DNA of 13,855 nt. Origin: DATEMK01 sp035275625 (lineage in GTDB: Bacteria > Bacteroidota > Bacteroidia > AKYH767-A > OLB10). This document shows, piece by piece, positions 1 through 6,655 of this stretch. A model generated the notes under the pieces. That model saw nothing but the letters and a program-made list of their open reading frames with translations, was not told where the DNA came from and did no database searches. Each line of letters opens with the position of its first letter. The first letter of the stretch is position 1. The stretch lies in assembly GCA_035275625.1 (NCBI GenBank), contig DATEMK010000338.1, positions 1-13,855 of the forward strand, read 5' to 3'. The position numbers were made by a program, and so were the translations under genes.

Positions 1-2188
1 CATCACCGGATAATTTAATAAAATAAATTCCGTTACCGAGGTTTCCAATGTTAACTTCGGATTCATTTTTTGAAAAAATATTTAAAACTTTTTGTCCTAT
101 CCTGTCAAAAATTTCTATTTGCCGCATTGAATTATTTCCTGATGGAAGATAAATAAAATCAGTAGCCGGATTGGGATAAACAGTGAAAGCATCAGTATTT
201 GTAATTTCGTTAATTCCTGTTGGAACTGATACGGGTTGCGGGCTTACCGGAATGTCAATTCCTAAATCAGTTATTGATTTTACATCTTCAAAGGATAATG
301 TAAATAATCCTGAAGCAGTGTTTGATACTGTAAAATTCAGCATTGCAATAGTTCCATACCCATAAGTTGACTGATGATTAGTTCTGCAAAGTCCCATATC
401 AAAATAACCGGCAGCAGAAAAATCTTTTTCTAAATGAATGTAGTCTGGTGCGCTCACTAACCATGAAGTAGTGTAATCCATATACATGCTTCCCGCCTGC
501 ACCATGGCAGGATCATAGTGAATTGTAAACGCAATTCCATAACCATTTCCCACTAAAGTCGAGGTGCCTAAATTTAGTGGAATACTTACAGAACTACCCG
601 GAGATAAATTTATTCCTGTGAGATCAAAATATAACGAAGGTCCGGATGAAAGCGAACTGTTTGAACCTCCAAGTCGAAAAGGATGGGTCAACCCATAGTT
701 TTGCGAAACAGCTAAGGTATCAGCAGCATTTACAACTCCATTACCATCACAATCGGCATGCTTTACATTTAACATAGTTATAAACTGGGAACTCCAGTCC
801 ACTTGAGGTTGTGCAACCCATGCAAGGCTTGCTCCCGGTCTTGTGGGTCCTGTTTCATTAAAGGCTATTCCGATATTCAGCAGGTCCACGTTATCGCAGG
901 TCAAGTCATAGTTAGCATCTCCGGGCCACACATTACTGATGGCAGGCGTACAGCTCGAAAAAATCCATCCTGTCGTATTCCCTAAATTAAAACTATTAGC
1001 GCCCGCGTAAAAGGTTGCTCCTCCGCCTGCATAAGTATTCTGGAAATATATATTGTCAAAACATACCGTTCCTGAATCCATTAGAATTGTTCCACCATTA
1101 ATATTAACCGGGTTAGATGCTGAGGAACTTACAGTAAGCAGGTTATTGATTTTAACGGTATCAACCGGATTGATATTGATCGTTCCTCCCGGACAGCCTA
1201 AAAACAGAGTATCTATTTCACAATTTGAACCAAAGCTGAACCCTCCCTCTATAACGATTAATTTTCCAAAATAATTCGTTGGATAATTACCAGAGCCATA
1301 AATGGAGCCGTGGATTATTGCATCCTTAAAATGATTGTTATCACCCGTTATATTTATGCTCGGGCCCGGAGCATAAACTCTTAAGTGGTTTACAGTACTG
1401 ACATCTCCGGTAAATAGCTCACAACTGATGAAATCAAAGATATTATTAGAGCCACCATCAAAATGTGTTTGGCAGTGTATTTCAGCAGTTGCAAAACCTT
1501 GTGTTAAAAGTGTGCCTACAAAAGCAGCTACGCAATGAATTACTGTGGAATCGAAATCAACATTGCCGGTCGCAAAAAAAAATGAAACCCCGGAAATAAA
1601 ATTGTGAGTACAAATTACTGAACCATAGTTTATGTCTAATATAATATGATTCTGATTACCGGATGTATGCAATGTATCAAGGATAGTCCATTCTCCTCCT
1701 ACCCCGTCAAATCGAAAAGTTGATTGTATTGATCCGCTCTGAAAAGAAATCAGTTCGAGGTTATTTGTTTTGAAAATATGGCCGGTTGTGGTAGCTTTAA
1801 AAGATATATTACCTCCTAAATTCCAGGCCATATTTTTAGACAGTATCAGTGATCCGAAAATATTTAAATAATCTCCTCCCGCTATATTCCAAAAAACAGG
1901 GTTATTCTGAACAGTACTCCAATCCATTGTTTTGCAAAAAGCGGGATCAACGTTTACATAAACTGTATCGCCTGTAGCGGCAAACGAATTTCCATCAAAA
2001 AACACATTATCATTAGGGGTCGGGTTTTGCGTGTGAAAAATCAATCCGCCAGAAGTAGTTGCCCAATGGTTCCCATAGTCATTCCAATTGCCTGTACCGT
2101 TCACCCAGTAATAATCGGACGCATTAGAGTTTAAACAGAAGAAAGTTTGCAGTGCAAATACGATGATAAGACTTGTAGATTTTTTCAT
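1..2188 (-). CDS. T9SS-exported surface protein with dockerin-like and cohesin-like modules (C-terminus cut off)
   Basis: An uninterrupted minus-strand frame starts at ATG 2186-2188 and runs off the left edge after about 729 codons. Residues 1-24 (MKKS, a hydrophobic stretch, then LNSNAS) look like a signal peptide. The mature N-terminus begins DYYWVNGTGNW, a motif recurrent in Bacteroidota surface proteins. Residues ~25-410 are rich in N, G, T and hydrophobic residues, as in beta-helix or beta-sandwich adhesins. Two calcium-loop motifs follow: D424-x-N-x-D-x-x-x-D-x-x-D435 and D479-x-D-x-N-G-x-V-N-x-x-D490. Residues ~519-655 look cohesin-like (GIAFTIHYDP; YGTIAMLNFTV). The C-terminus is a type A T9SS sorting domain (VYPNPATDF at ~670; GNGIYFIKLSGD at the edge), so probably only 10-20 residues are missing. 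It should be exported by the T9SS and anchored or released at the cell surface. Its ligand is unknown. It diverges from the glycan cluster and may not be functionally linked to it. Confidence 0.88.
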   Translation of the reverse strand, partial: MKKSTSLIIVFALQTFFCLNSNASDYYWVNGTGNWNDYGNHWATTSGGLIFHTQNPTPNDNVFFDGNSFAATGDTVYVNVDPAFCKTMDWSTVQNNPVFWNIAGGDYLNIFGSLILSKNMAWNLGGNISFKATTTGHIFKTNNLELISFQSGSIQSTFRFDGVGGEWTILDTLHTSGNQNHIILDINYGSVICTHNFISGVSFFFATGNVDFDSTVIHCVAAFVGTLLTQGFATAEIHCQTHFDGGSNNIFDFISCELFTGDVSTVNHLRVYAPGPSINITGDNNHFKDAIIHGSIYGSGNYPTNYFGKLIVIEGGFSFGSNCEIDTLFLGCPGGTININPVDTVKINNLLTVSSSASNPVNINGGTILMDSGTVCFDNIYFQNTYAGGGATFYAGANSFNLGNTTGWIFSSCTPAISNVWPGDANYDLTCDNVDLLNIGIAFNETGPTRPGASLAWVAQPQVDWSSQFITMLNVKHADCDGNGVVNAADTLAVSQNYGLTHPFRLGGSNSSLSSGPSLYFDLTGINLSPGSSVSIPLNLGTSTLVGNGYGIAFTIHYDPAMVQAGSMYMDYTTSWLVSAPDYIHLEKDFSAAGYFDMGLCRTNHQSTYGYGTIAMLNFTVSNTASGLFTLSFEDVKSITDLGIDIPVSPQPVSVPTGINEITNTDAFTVYPNPATDFIYLPSGNNSMRQIEIFDRIGQKVLNIFSKNESEVNIGNLGNGIYFIKLSGD

Positions 2189-2299
2189 GATTTTTAGATT
2201 TAGAAGTATAAATTCTGTTTTGTTATAAGATGCCGGAACAGCTTATGAAATTTCATTTTATTAAATTACTTAATGTTGATCGGACACTTTTCCACGGTA

Positions 2300-2307
2300 C
2301 AAAAATA
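2300..2307 (-). promoter_or_regulatory. Candidate Bacteroidota -7 box for the T9SS surface protein
   Basis: On the minus strand these bases read TATTTTTG, matching the TAnnTTTG -7 consensus of the Bacteroidota primary sigma factor. It lies about 110 bp upstream of the ATG at 2188. The region ~17-22 bp further upstream is a T-run rather than a clean TTTG -33 box, so support is partial. In AT-rich DNA such a match can arise by chance. Confidence 0.3.
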
Positions 2308-2470
2308 TAACGCAATGCATGCTGAAAAAAGTTCAGTTATAGCGTTTTGTCGCATAGTGATTTAAGCCTTATTGGACAGTAACTCAGAGAATCAAACATA
2401 TTATTGAAAAATAAATATAGTTTGTCTGACGGGCTGGCCATATTTGCTTGTGGTGGGTGTTCTTTCCGTA

Positions 2471-2518
2471 GCGGAATCATTGTAATTGGTTGCGGAACTA
2501 CAATAATCAATTGCGGAA
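2471..2518 (+). repeat. Three GCGGAA motifs at exact 21-bp spacing
   Basis: GCGGAA occurs at 2471, 2492 and 2513, exactly 21 bp apart, separated by AT-rich 15-mers. The first is also the right half of a short palindrome, TTCCG-tag-CGGAA (2464-2476). A 21-bp period is two helical turns, which would place the motifs on one face of the DNA, as in some operators. It lies ~120-170 bp upstream of the first gene of the glycan cluster. Function is unknown. Confidence 0.5.
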
Positions 2519-2640
2519 TATCGAAATAATGAAAAACCTTATACTTTATCGTTCATAAATCTTTTGAAAATACTGCTACTCCGTTTCATTAATAATAAAA
2601 TTTGTTAATTCGCATCTATTCGTACTCCTTTAATCATACC

Positions 2641-3399
2641 ATGAAAACTTTTATAAAAAATTTTATCCGCAACGATCTCGGTTACGACATCAGGCGCATT
2701 AAGCTCCCGCCCAATTCGCCCGACCGTCCTATGGGATTCGTCCCTTTATTTGAAGGAGTCAAATACCGCGGGGTGGAATGCCGCACCTTCCTTGACGGGG
2801 GAGCAAACACCACCTCTGTAAGCCGCACCATTAAAAAAATTTATCCCGGTGCAAAATGTATTTTGATTGAGCCTAACGAAGATTTAAAACCCTACCTGCA
2901 AAAATTCTGCAACGAGTTTAAAGATTCAAAATACTTTCTTTCCGGGCTGGGCGCCAAAAAAGAAGTGCTCACCTTCACCGTTTCAGATTACATAGGCGGC
3001 TCCACCTTCATGTACAACCGCGATGAGGAATTGATCAGAACGAATAAGCAAAAAGACGTACAGGTCATTTCCATTGATGATCTCATTACTTCCGGTGAAA
3101 TGGAAATTCCTGACATCATAAAGCTCGACATACAGGGTTTTGAAATTGAGGCATTAAGAGGAGCCTCCAAAACCTTCGGCAAAACAGAAATCTACCTCCT
3201 CGAAACCGCTATGTTCAAATTTGAAGACTCACCCGGTATGCCCGATTTCACTGACATATTTAATTTTATGGCGGAAAGAAATTATGTTCCGTATGAATTC
3301 GCTGCATTTTTAAGAAGGCCGTATGACGGAGCATTGGGTTCATGCGATGTCGCCTTCGCAAAAAAAGACGGCATCCTCCGCAAATCCGCCAAGTGGTAA
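2641..3399 (+). CDS. FkbM-family SAM-dependent methyltransferase
   Basis: The 252-residue protein fits the FkbM family (Methyltransf_21), which commonly O-methylates sugars or other hydroxyls in glycan and natural-product pathways. Visible family features, numbered from ATG 2641, are the SAM-binding glycine loop LDGGAN (51-56) after a beta strand, the acidic end of the second strand in ILIEPNE (74-80), the ISIDDLI segment (143-149), and the hallmark KLDIQGFEIEALRG (161-174). The cytoplasm is the expected location, since there is no signal peptide or membrane segment. An upstream TTG at 2602 would add 13 residues, but the ATG gives a typical MKTFIKNF start. It opens the rightward part of the glycan cluster and is followed by a repeat-filled gap and the fucosyltransferase. 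Codons end in C more often than in later genes. The methyl acceptor cannot be told. Confidence 0.88.
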   Translation: MKTFIKNFIRNDLGYDIRRIKLPPNSPDRPMGFVPLFEGVKYRGVECRTFLDGGANTTSVSRTIKKIYPGAKCILIEPNEDLKPYLQKFCNEFKDSKYFLSGLGAKKEVLTFTVSDYIGGSTFMYNRDEELIRTNKQKDVQVISIDDLITSGEMEIPDIIKLDIQGFEIEALRGASKTFGKTEIYLLETAMFKFEDSPGMPDFTDIFNFMAERNYVPYEFAAFLRRPYDGALGSCDVAFAKKDGILRKSAKW

Positions 3400-3404
3400 C
3401 CCAA

Positions 3405-3519
3405 CCTTAAACCTTAAACCAATGCCACGAATTACACCAATTGACACGAATATTTTAATTAGTGTAATTAGTGTAATTAGTGTAATTAGTGTAATTAGTG
3501 GCTCCTTAAACCTTAAACC
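3405..3519. repeat. Composite element: 9-bp tandem repeat in a hairpin, flanked by 16-bp direct repeats
   Basis: CCTTAAACCTTAAACC occurs identically at 3405-3420 and 3504-3519. Between the copies, AATTAGTGT is repeated about five times (3457-3501; the last copy ends GTGG). The left part (3425-3451, CCACGAATTACACC and onward) is the near reverse complement of 3476-3501: 23 of 26 positions pair with one bulged base. The segment could therefore fold into a long hairpin or act as a slippage-prone repeat. It fills nearly the whole gap between the methyltransferase and the fucosyltransferase and might also act as a transcript end or processing signal. Confidence 0.85.
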
Positions 3520-3525
3520 CAACGA

Positions 3526-4398
3526 ATGATCATCGTAAAACTCATAGGCGGCTTAGGCAATCAGCTCTTCCAGTACGCCCTCGGCCGCCACCTCGCCATA
3601 AAAAACAATACTGAATTAAAGCTTGACACCACCGGCTTTCATACTTATTATAAGCTCCACAAGTACAGCCTTCAGTCATTGAACGTTATAGAAAACATTG
3701 CAACAGGAAAAGAAATTGAAAAATTTTCAGCCACTCCTAAAGGGATTGCTTCAAAGCTCGCATCCAAAATAAAAGGAGAGGAAGGAAAATACCGTATGAT
3801 TATTGAACCGGGCTTTCATTTCTTTCCTGAAATCCTGAATGCCCCTGATAACAGCTATCTTGACGGATATTGGCAGACAGAAAAATACTTTAAAGAAATC
3901 GAAGGGATAATAAGAAAAGAATGTGCGGTAAAAAACGAGCTTGCGGGAAAAGACCTTGAAGTATCTCAAAAAATGAAGAGCACAAATGCTGTCAGCATGC
4001 ACATCCGCAGGGCTGATTATGTAAAAGATACTGTCACGCAGGATGTATTGGGAACCATCAGCATTGAATATTACCAGTCTGCCGCGGCACACATTGCAGA
4101 AAAATTTTCTGGTCCGCACTTCTTTGTTTTTTCAGATGATCATCAGTGGGTAAAAGAAAACATCCGTTTAAATCACCCCGTCACTTATGTGGATCATAAC
4201 CAGGCTGACAAAAATTATGAAGACTTACGCCTCATGAGCTTGTGCCGTCACAACGTAGTTGCCAACAGCAGTTTTAGCTGGTGGGGCGCATGGCTGAATA
4301 ATAACCCGGATAAAATAGTTATCGCTCCGCGTAAATGGTTTAACAAGTACGAAGCCGACACCAAAGACCTTGTCCCCGAAAACTGGATAAGGCTGTAA
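3526..4398 (+). CDS. Alpha-1,2-fucosyltransferase (GT11 family)
   Basis: The 290-residue protein matches bacterial GT11 enzymes in length and motifs. These transfer fucose from GDP-L-fucose, usually in alpha-1,2 linkage to galactose, on O-antigen or capsule repeats. Seen in order: GGLGNQLFQYA (8-18), YLDGYWQ (111-117), the donor-binding HIRRADY (159-165, the HxRRxD motif), FVFSDD (200-205), and NSSFSWWGAWL (247-257). No signal peptide or membrane segment is present, so it should act on the cytoplasmic face of the inner membrane. Its presence predicts GDP-fucose synthesis genes (gmd and fcl), which are not in the window. It is isolated by repeats on both sides (3405-3519 and 4441-4475) and is convergent with the next gene. 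The exact linkage is inferred from the family. Confidence 0.92.
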   Translation: MIIVKLIGGLGNQLFQYALGRHLAIKNNTELKLDTTGFHTYYKLHKYSLQSLNVIENIATGKEIEKFSATPKGIASKLASKIKGEEGKYRMIIEPGFHFFPEILNAPDNSYLDGYWQTEKYFKEIEGIIRKECAVKNELAGKDLEVSQKMKSTNAVSMHIRRADYVKDTVTQDVLGTISIEYYQSAAAHIAEKFSGPHFFVFSDDHQWVKENIRLNHPVTYVDHNQADKNYEDLRLMSLCRHNVVANSSFSWWGAWLNNNPDKIVIAPRKWFNKYEADTKDLVPENWIRL

Positions 4399-4440
4399 AA
4401 AAAACTGCACTCCAAAACCTTAACAAAACCACAGACAATT

Positions 4441-4475
4441 GCCAACTGCCAACTGCCAACTGCCAACTGCCAACT
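4441..4475. repeat. Tandem heptamer GCCAACT x5
   Basis: Five perfect copies of the 7-bp unit GCCAACT lie in the 83-bp gap between the converging fucosyltransferase and methyltransferase genes, six bases before the stop codon of the minus-strand gene. The copies are identical, which suggests recent expansion or slippage. Because the repeat lies outside both reading frames, length change would not shift a gene's frame. Confidence 0.93.
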
Positions 4476-4481
4476 GACTAC

Positions 4482-5459
4482 TTATTTTCTGATCACCCCT
4501 TTGCACGAAGCTGTTCCCCAATTGGTAGGTTCAATTTCAGAAAAACCGTTTTTCTTAAACCACTGAAAAATCTCGTAAGGCGAATGTGCAGATTGATAAG
4601 ATGGTGTTATGCTGTCAAAAGTATCTAACAAAGACCATCGCTTATCAGCAAGGCGAATATAAGGAAAAGGAACCCAGGCAAGCCTTCCCAAAAGAGGAAT
4701 GGGCGCCAAAGGGCTTAATACATATACCGTAAAATAAGAATAAATCAATGGCGGGTAATGTTTAAAATAACGCCACAATTTTTTGAAAACAATTCTCCAG
4801 AACTGAACCATTGGTTTATCATAGTAACCGTTTTTCTCATACACGCATAACCCGAACCAGCCATGATCCTTTAAAACACCGGCAGCCTCCTTCACCCCCG
4901 TTGCAGGATCAGGTGTGTGATGCAAAACGCCAATCGAAAAAGCCCCGTCCATGCTTCCGGGTTTTAAGGGAAGATTCAATGCATCTCCCTGGATAATCAA
5001 CGTATCATGATCGTTCTTAAAATTTTCGTGCGCAGCTTCCACCGCAAGGCTGAAATCAATTCCAATCACCTTTGCTCCTTTTGACCGCGCCACATCTGTA
5101 AATCTTCCCGGACCACAACCCATGTCTAAAACCATTTGGCCATCCAAACGAAAATCAGTATCAGTATGACCGGTAATCAGCTCCCACATTTTCTTCGTAT
5201 GACCTTCCATGGGCTTGCCCTTGTTTTCAGCTTCAAACTGGATGCGGGGCCATTTGCGCCACTGGTATCCGAAGTTTTTTGAATAACCCTGCTCTTCATA
5301 TTCCACAAACCGCGGAATACCTCTTATAATCGGGTACCTGTTTGTTGAAGAAACCAGGAACCCTGTTTCAATACAATCATTTTTTACAGAAACGGCCTCT
5401 ATTTGCAACGGTTCCTTCGTTACAGGATCAACTAAATAGGGTAAAAACTGCGGGTGCAT
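4482..5459 (-). CDS. SAM-dependent methyltransferase with Trm112-like N-terminus lacking cysteines
   Basis: A 325-residue class I methyltransferase. The N-terminus (6-52) follows the Trm112p-like zinc-ribbon pattern (LPYLVDPVTKEPL, then RYPIIRGIPRFV), but the usual CPxC-type cysteines are replaced (D11, T14). Residues ~60-100 form a linker. The Rossmann domain follows: LDMGCGPGRF (111-120) binds SAM, VIGIDFS (131-137) holds the acidic residue for the ribose, QGDALNLPL (157-165) and AFSIGVLHHTPDP (173-185) are the later motifs of Methyltransf_11 enzymes. The C-terminal ~120 residues (FWRIVFKKLWRYF and a hydrophobic, proline-rich stretch) could touch the membrane. It lies on the opposite strand from the genes around it, with repeats at both ends, so it is probably transcribed alone. 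The substrate, likely a glycan or lipid-linked sugar, is inferred only from context. Confidence 0.85.
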   Translation of the reverse strand: MHPQFLPYLVDPVTKEPLQIEAVSVKNDCIETGFLVSSTNRYPIIRGIPRFVEYEEQGYSKNFGYQWRKWPRIQFEAENKGKPMEGHTKKMWELITGHTDTDFRLDGQMVLDMGCGPGRFTDVARSKGAKVIGIDFSLAVEAAHENFKNDHDTLIIQGDALNLPLKPGSMDGAFSIGVLHHTPDPATGVKEAAGVLKDHGWFGLCVYEKNGYYDKPMVQFWRIVFKKLWRYFKHYPPLIYSYFTVYVLSPLAPIPLLGRLAWVPFPYIRLADKRWSLLDTFDSITPSYQSAHSPYEIFQWFKKNGFSEIEPTNWGTASCKGVIRK

Positions 5460-5482
5460 AAATCAGCTTAAAACATTTTGTT

Positions 5483-5490
5483 CAAACCTA
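5483..5490 (-). promoter_or_regulatory. Candidate -7 box for the minus-strand methyltransferase
   Basis: The minus strand reads TAGGTTTG, an exact match to the TAnnTTTG -7 consensus, 24 bp upstream of the ATG at 5459, which would give a short leader. TTG and TTTG triplets lie upstream but at about 10-15 bp, shorter than the usual spacing to a -33 box. The position suits a gene that must carry its own promoter. Confidence 0.4.
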
Positions 5491-5575
5491 CAAGATTTTT
5501 CAAAGCAACCACACTTATCAGGAAAAAATCTGTACGATATTTCAGTTTTTCAAAATTTAAAGTTGAATTTTTTTT

Positions 5576-5685
5576 ATTTCACGCAGAGTAAACAGATGAG
5601 CAGAGTTCACGGAGAAATCAGTTTAAAAAAATCCATAACTATTCTTCTCAGCGTTCCCTGCTTCTCCGCGGCCTCCGCGTGAAAT
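5576..5685. repeat. 110-bp imperfect palindrome with CGCAGAG/CTCCGCG-type arms
   Basis: The two 41-nt arms (5576-5616 and 5645-5685) are inverted repeats matching at 28 of 41 positions, with the outer ends perfect (ATTTCACGC and GCGTGAAAT) and a 28-nt centre. The arms carry GCAGAG and CTCCGCG motifs and are visibly richer in GC than the surrounding AT-rich DNA. From memory, palindromes built on CACGCAGAG-like units recur between genes in many unrelated bacteria. This copy looks decayed. No coding capacity or target-site duplication was established. Confidence 0.75.
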
Positions 5686-5720
5686 CCTTGTCTTGAATTA
5701 CAAAATCCGTGATTATTGAA

Positions 5721-5746
5721 TGCTTATGACAGTGATTCTATAAGCA
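5721..5746. repeat. Perfect 7-bp inverted repeat, 12-nt loop
   Basis: TGCTTAT (5721-5727) pairs with ATAAGCA (5740-5746). It lies about 115-140 bp upstream of the methyltransferase at 5859. On the plus strand it is followed by A residues rather than a T-run, so it is not a plus-strand terminator. Confidence 0.45.
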
Positions 5747-5751
5747 AAAAG

Positions 5752-5768
5752 TATGAATTTCATTCATA
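5752..5768. promoter_or_regulatory. 17-bp palindrome, possible operator
   Basis: TATGAAT-ttc-ATTCATA is a perfect inverted repeat with a 3-bp centre. Its size and symmetry are typical of binding sites for dimeric regulators. It sits 90 bp upstream of the ATG at 5859, at the head of the rightward gene set that includes the asparagine synthetase. No regulator is present in the window, so the role is only a guess. Confidence 0.35.
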
Positions 5769-5858
5769 TAAAGTACTATTATCTGAAACCTGTTGATTAA
5801 TTGAATAATTTCGCTGAAAAATAATGTTGTCTTAAAATTAAGATTTTTCGCCACCCAA

Positions 5859-6599
5859 ATGATTAAAAGAATATTGAGAAAATTAAGTTTGGTAAATAAT
5901 ATTCCGGTTGCATCACATGATAAAAATGAAGCCGAAGTTGACTTTTGGAAAAAAAGCATTGATGATTTTGTGCGCTGGTATAACGGAGAAATTGAATTAT
6001 ACGAAACACCTTCTCCAAAAGAAAATGAAAAAATTAAAACCAACAATATTCAGCACAGCGCCATTCTTACGTGGATGAAACTGCACCAGGAAGTAAAGTA
6101 CCTGCTTGATTTGCAATTAGAGAAAAATGCGTTCAGGGGGCAAAAGCTGCTTGATGTCGGTTCCGGAGGTATTCCAAGCGCGCTGGTTTTCCAGGATTGT
6201 GAGCTTTATGCGCTTGATCCTTTGTGGGGCAGGTATGTTTCAGCGGGTTATCCTTTGCATTATTATGAACGTATAAAATTTGTAAATGCATTTTCAGAGG
6301 AAATGCCATTGCCTGATCATTTTTTCGATGCAATAATTTCTGTAAATGCGATAGACCATGTTAATGATTTTCAAAAAACTGCGCTTGAAATAAAACGTGT
6401 TCTTAAAGAACCGGGAAAGCTGCGAATGCACATCCATTATCATGCGGCAACAATTCCGGAACCGATTGAATTGAATGATGAAATTGTTGCAAGTACATTT
6501 TCATGGTGCAAAAATTTTAAAAAGCTGAATGAATCCAACCGGAAAACAGGTTACACTGCTCCTGAAGGTGAATTGTTTACTTTATGGAGCAATTTTTAA
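5859..6599 (+). CDS. Class I SAM-dependent methyltransferase
   Basis: The 246-residue protein has a basic, mostly helical N-terminus (1-90) and a Rossmann methyltransferase core. LLDVGSGG (97-104) is the SAM glycine loop, LYALDPL (116-122) ends the second strand with an aspartate, FVNAFSEEMPLPDHFFDAIISVNAIDHVND (141-170) gives the later motifs, and ALEIKRVLKEPGKLRMHIHYH (175-195) is the usual helix and strand. The HIHYH end and the E-x-x-T-L-W near the C-terminus suit a sugar or small-molecule methyltransferase, but the acceptor is unknown. The start codon is ATG 5859 and no Shine-Dalgarno site is visible. It precedes the asparagine synthetase by 56 bp on the same strand and may be its first operon partner. 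Confidence 0.82.
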   Translation: MIKRILRKLSLVNNIPVASHDKNEAEVDFWKKSIDDFVRWYNGEIELYETPSPKENEKIKTNNIQHSAILTWMKLHQEVKYLLDLQLEKNAFRGQKLLDVGSGGIPSALVFQDCELYALDPLWGRYVSAGYPLHYYERIKFVNAFSEEMPLPDHFFDAIISVNAIDHVNDFQKTALEIKRVLKEPGKLRMHIHYHAATIPEPIELNDEIVASTFSWCKNFKKLNESNRKTGYTAPEGELFTLWSNF

Positions 6600-6655
6600 A
6601 AATTTTTATAGAAAAGCATTTTCTTTCCTCCAACTGAAATTATTTATAAAAAAAT

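Larger units (their letters stand above)
2189..2640. other. Divergent intergenic region, non-coding
   Basis: This is a 452-bp gap between the leftward surface-protein gene and the rightward FkbM methyltransferase. No convincing reading frame or RNA gene was found. It should hold promoters in both directions. The only obvious structure is a candidate -7 box at 2300-2307 (minus) and the GCGGAA direct repeats at 2471-2518. A frame open from TTG 2602 would extend the methyltransferase by 13 residues, but ATG 2641 is the better start. Confidence 0.6.
5460..5858. other. Divergent intergenic region with palindromic elements
   Basis: This 399-bp gap separates the minus-strand methyltransferase from the rightward gene set. 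It has no convincing gene. It holds a candidate promoter for the leftward gene (5483-5490), a 110-bp imperfect palindrome (5576-5685) and two perfect short inverted repeats (5721-5746 and 5752-5768). It presumably also holds the promoter for the genes from 5859 onward; TAATTTCG at 5806-5813 is one base away from the -7 consensus. Confidence 0.6.

Noticed and set aside
183..1274. Three plus-strand frames (60-73 codons) at 183, 803 and 1053
   Set aside because: They lie antisense within the continuous minus-strand T9SS protein, which has a signal peptide, domain motifs and sorting domain; the plus frames show no recognisable features.
2410..2445. TAGTTTG and TATTTG sequences considered as -7 boxes for the FkbM gene
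   Set aside because: Both have one base too few between TA and TTTG to match TAnnTTTG and neither has a suitable -33 box.
3457..3501. Tandem repeat considered as a CRISPR array
   Set aside because: The 9-bp units are directly adjacent without spacers and no cas genes are present.
3323..3529. Plus-strand frame running through the 9-bp tandem repeat
   Set aside because: It overlaps the end of the FkbM gene and its protein is a low-complexity product of the repeat, so it is a by-product of the repeat.
3751..4119. 122-codon minus-strand frame inside the fucosyltransferase
   Set aside because: It is antisense to a gene with all the GT11 motifs, and its translation has no family resemblance.
5738..6046. 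102-codon minus-strand frame overlapping the methyltransferase start
   Set aside because: Its product is low in recognisable features and it covers the N-terminus of a well-supported gene on the other strand.
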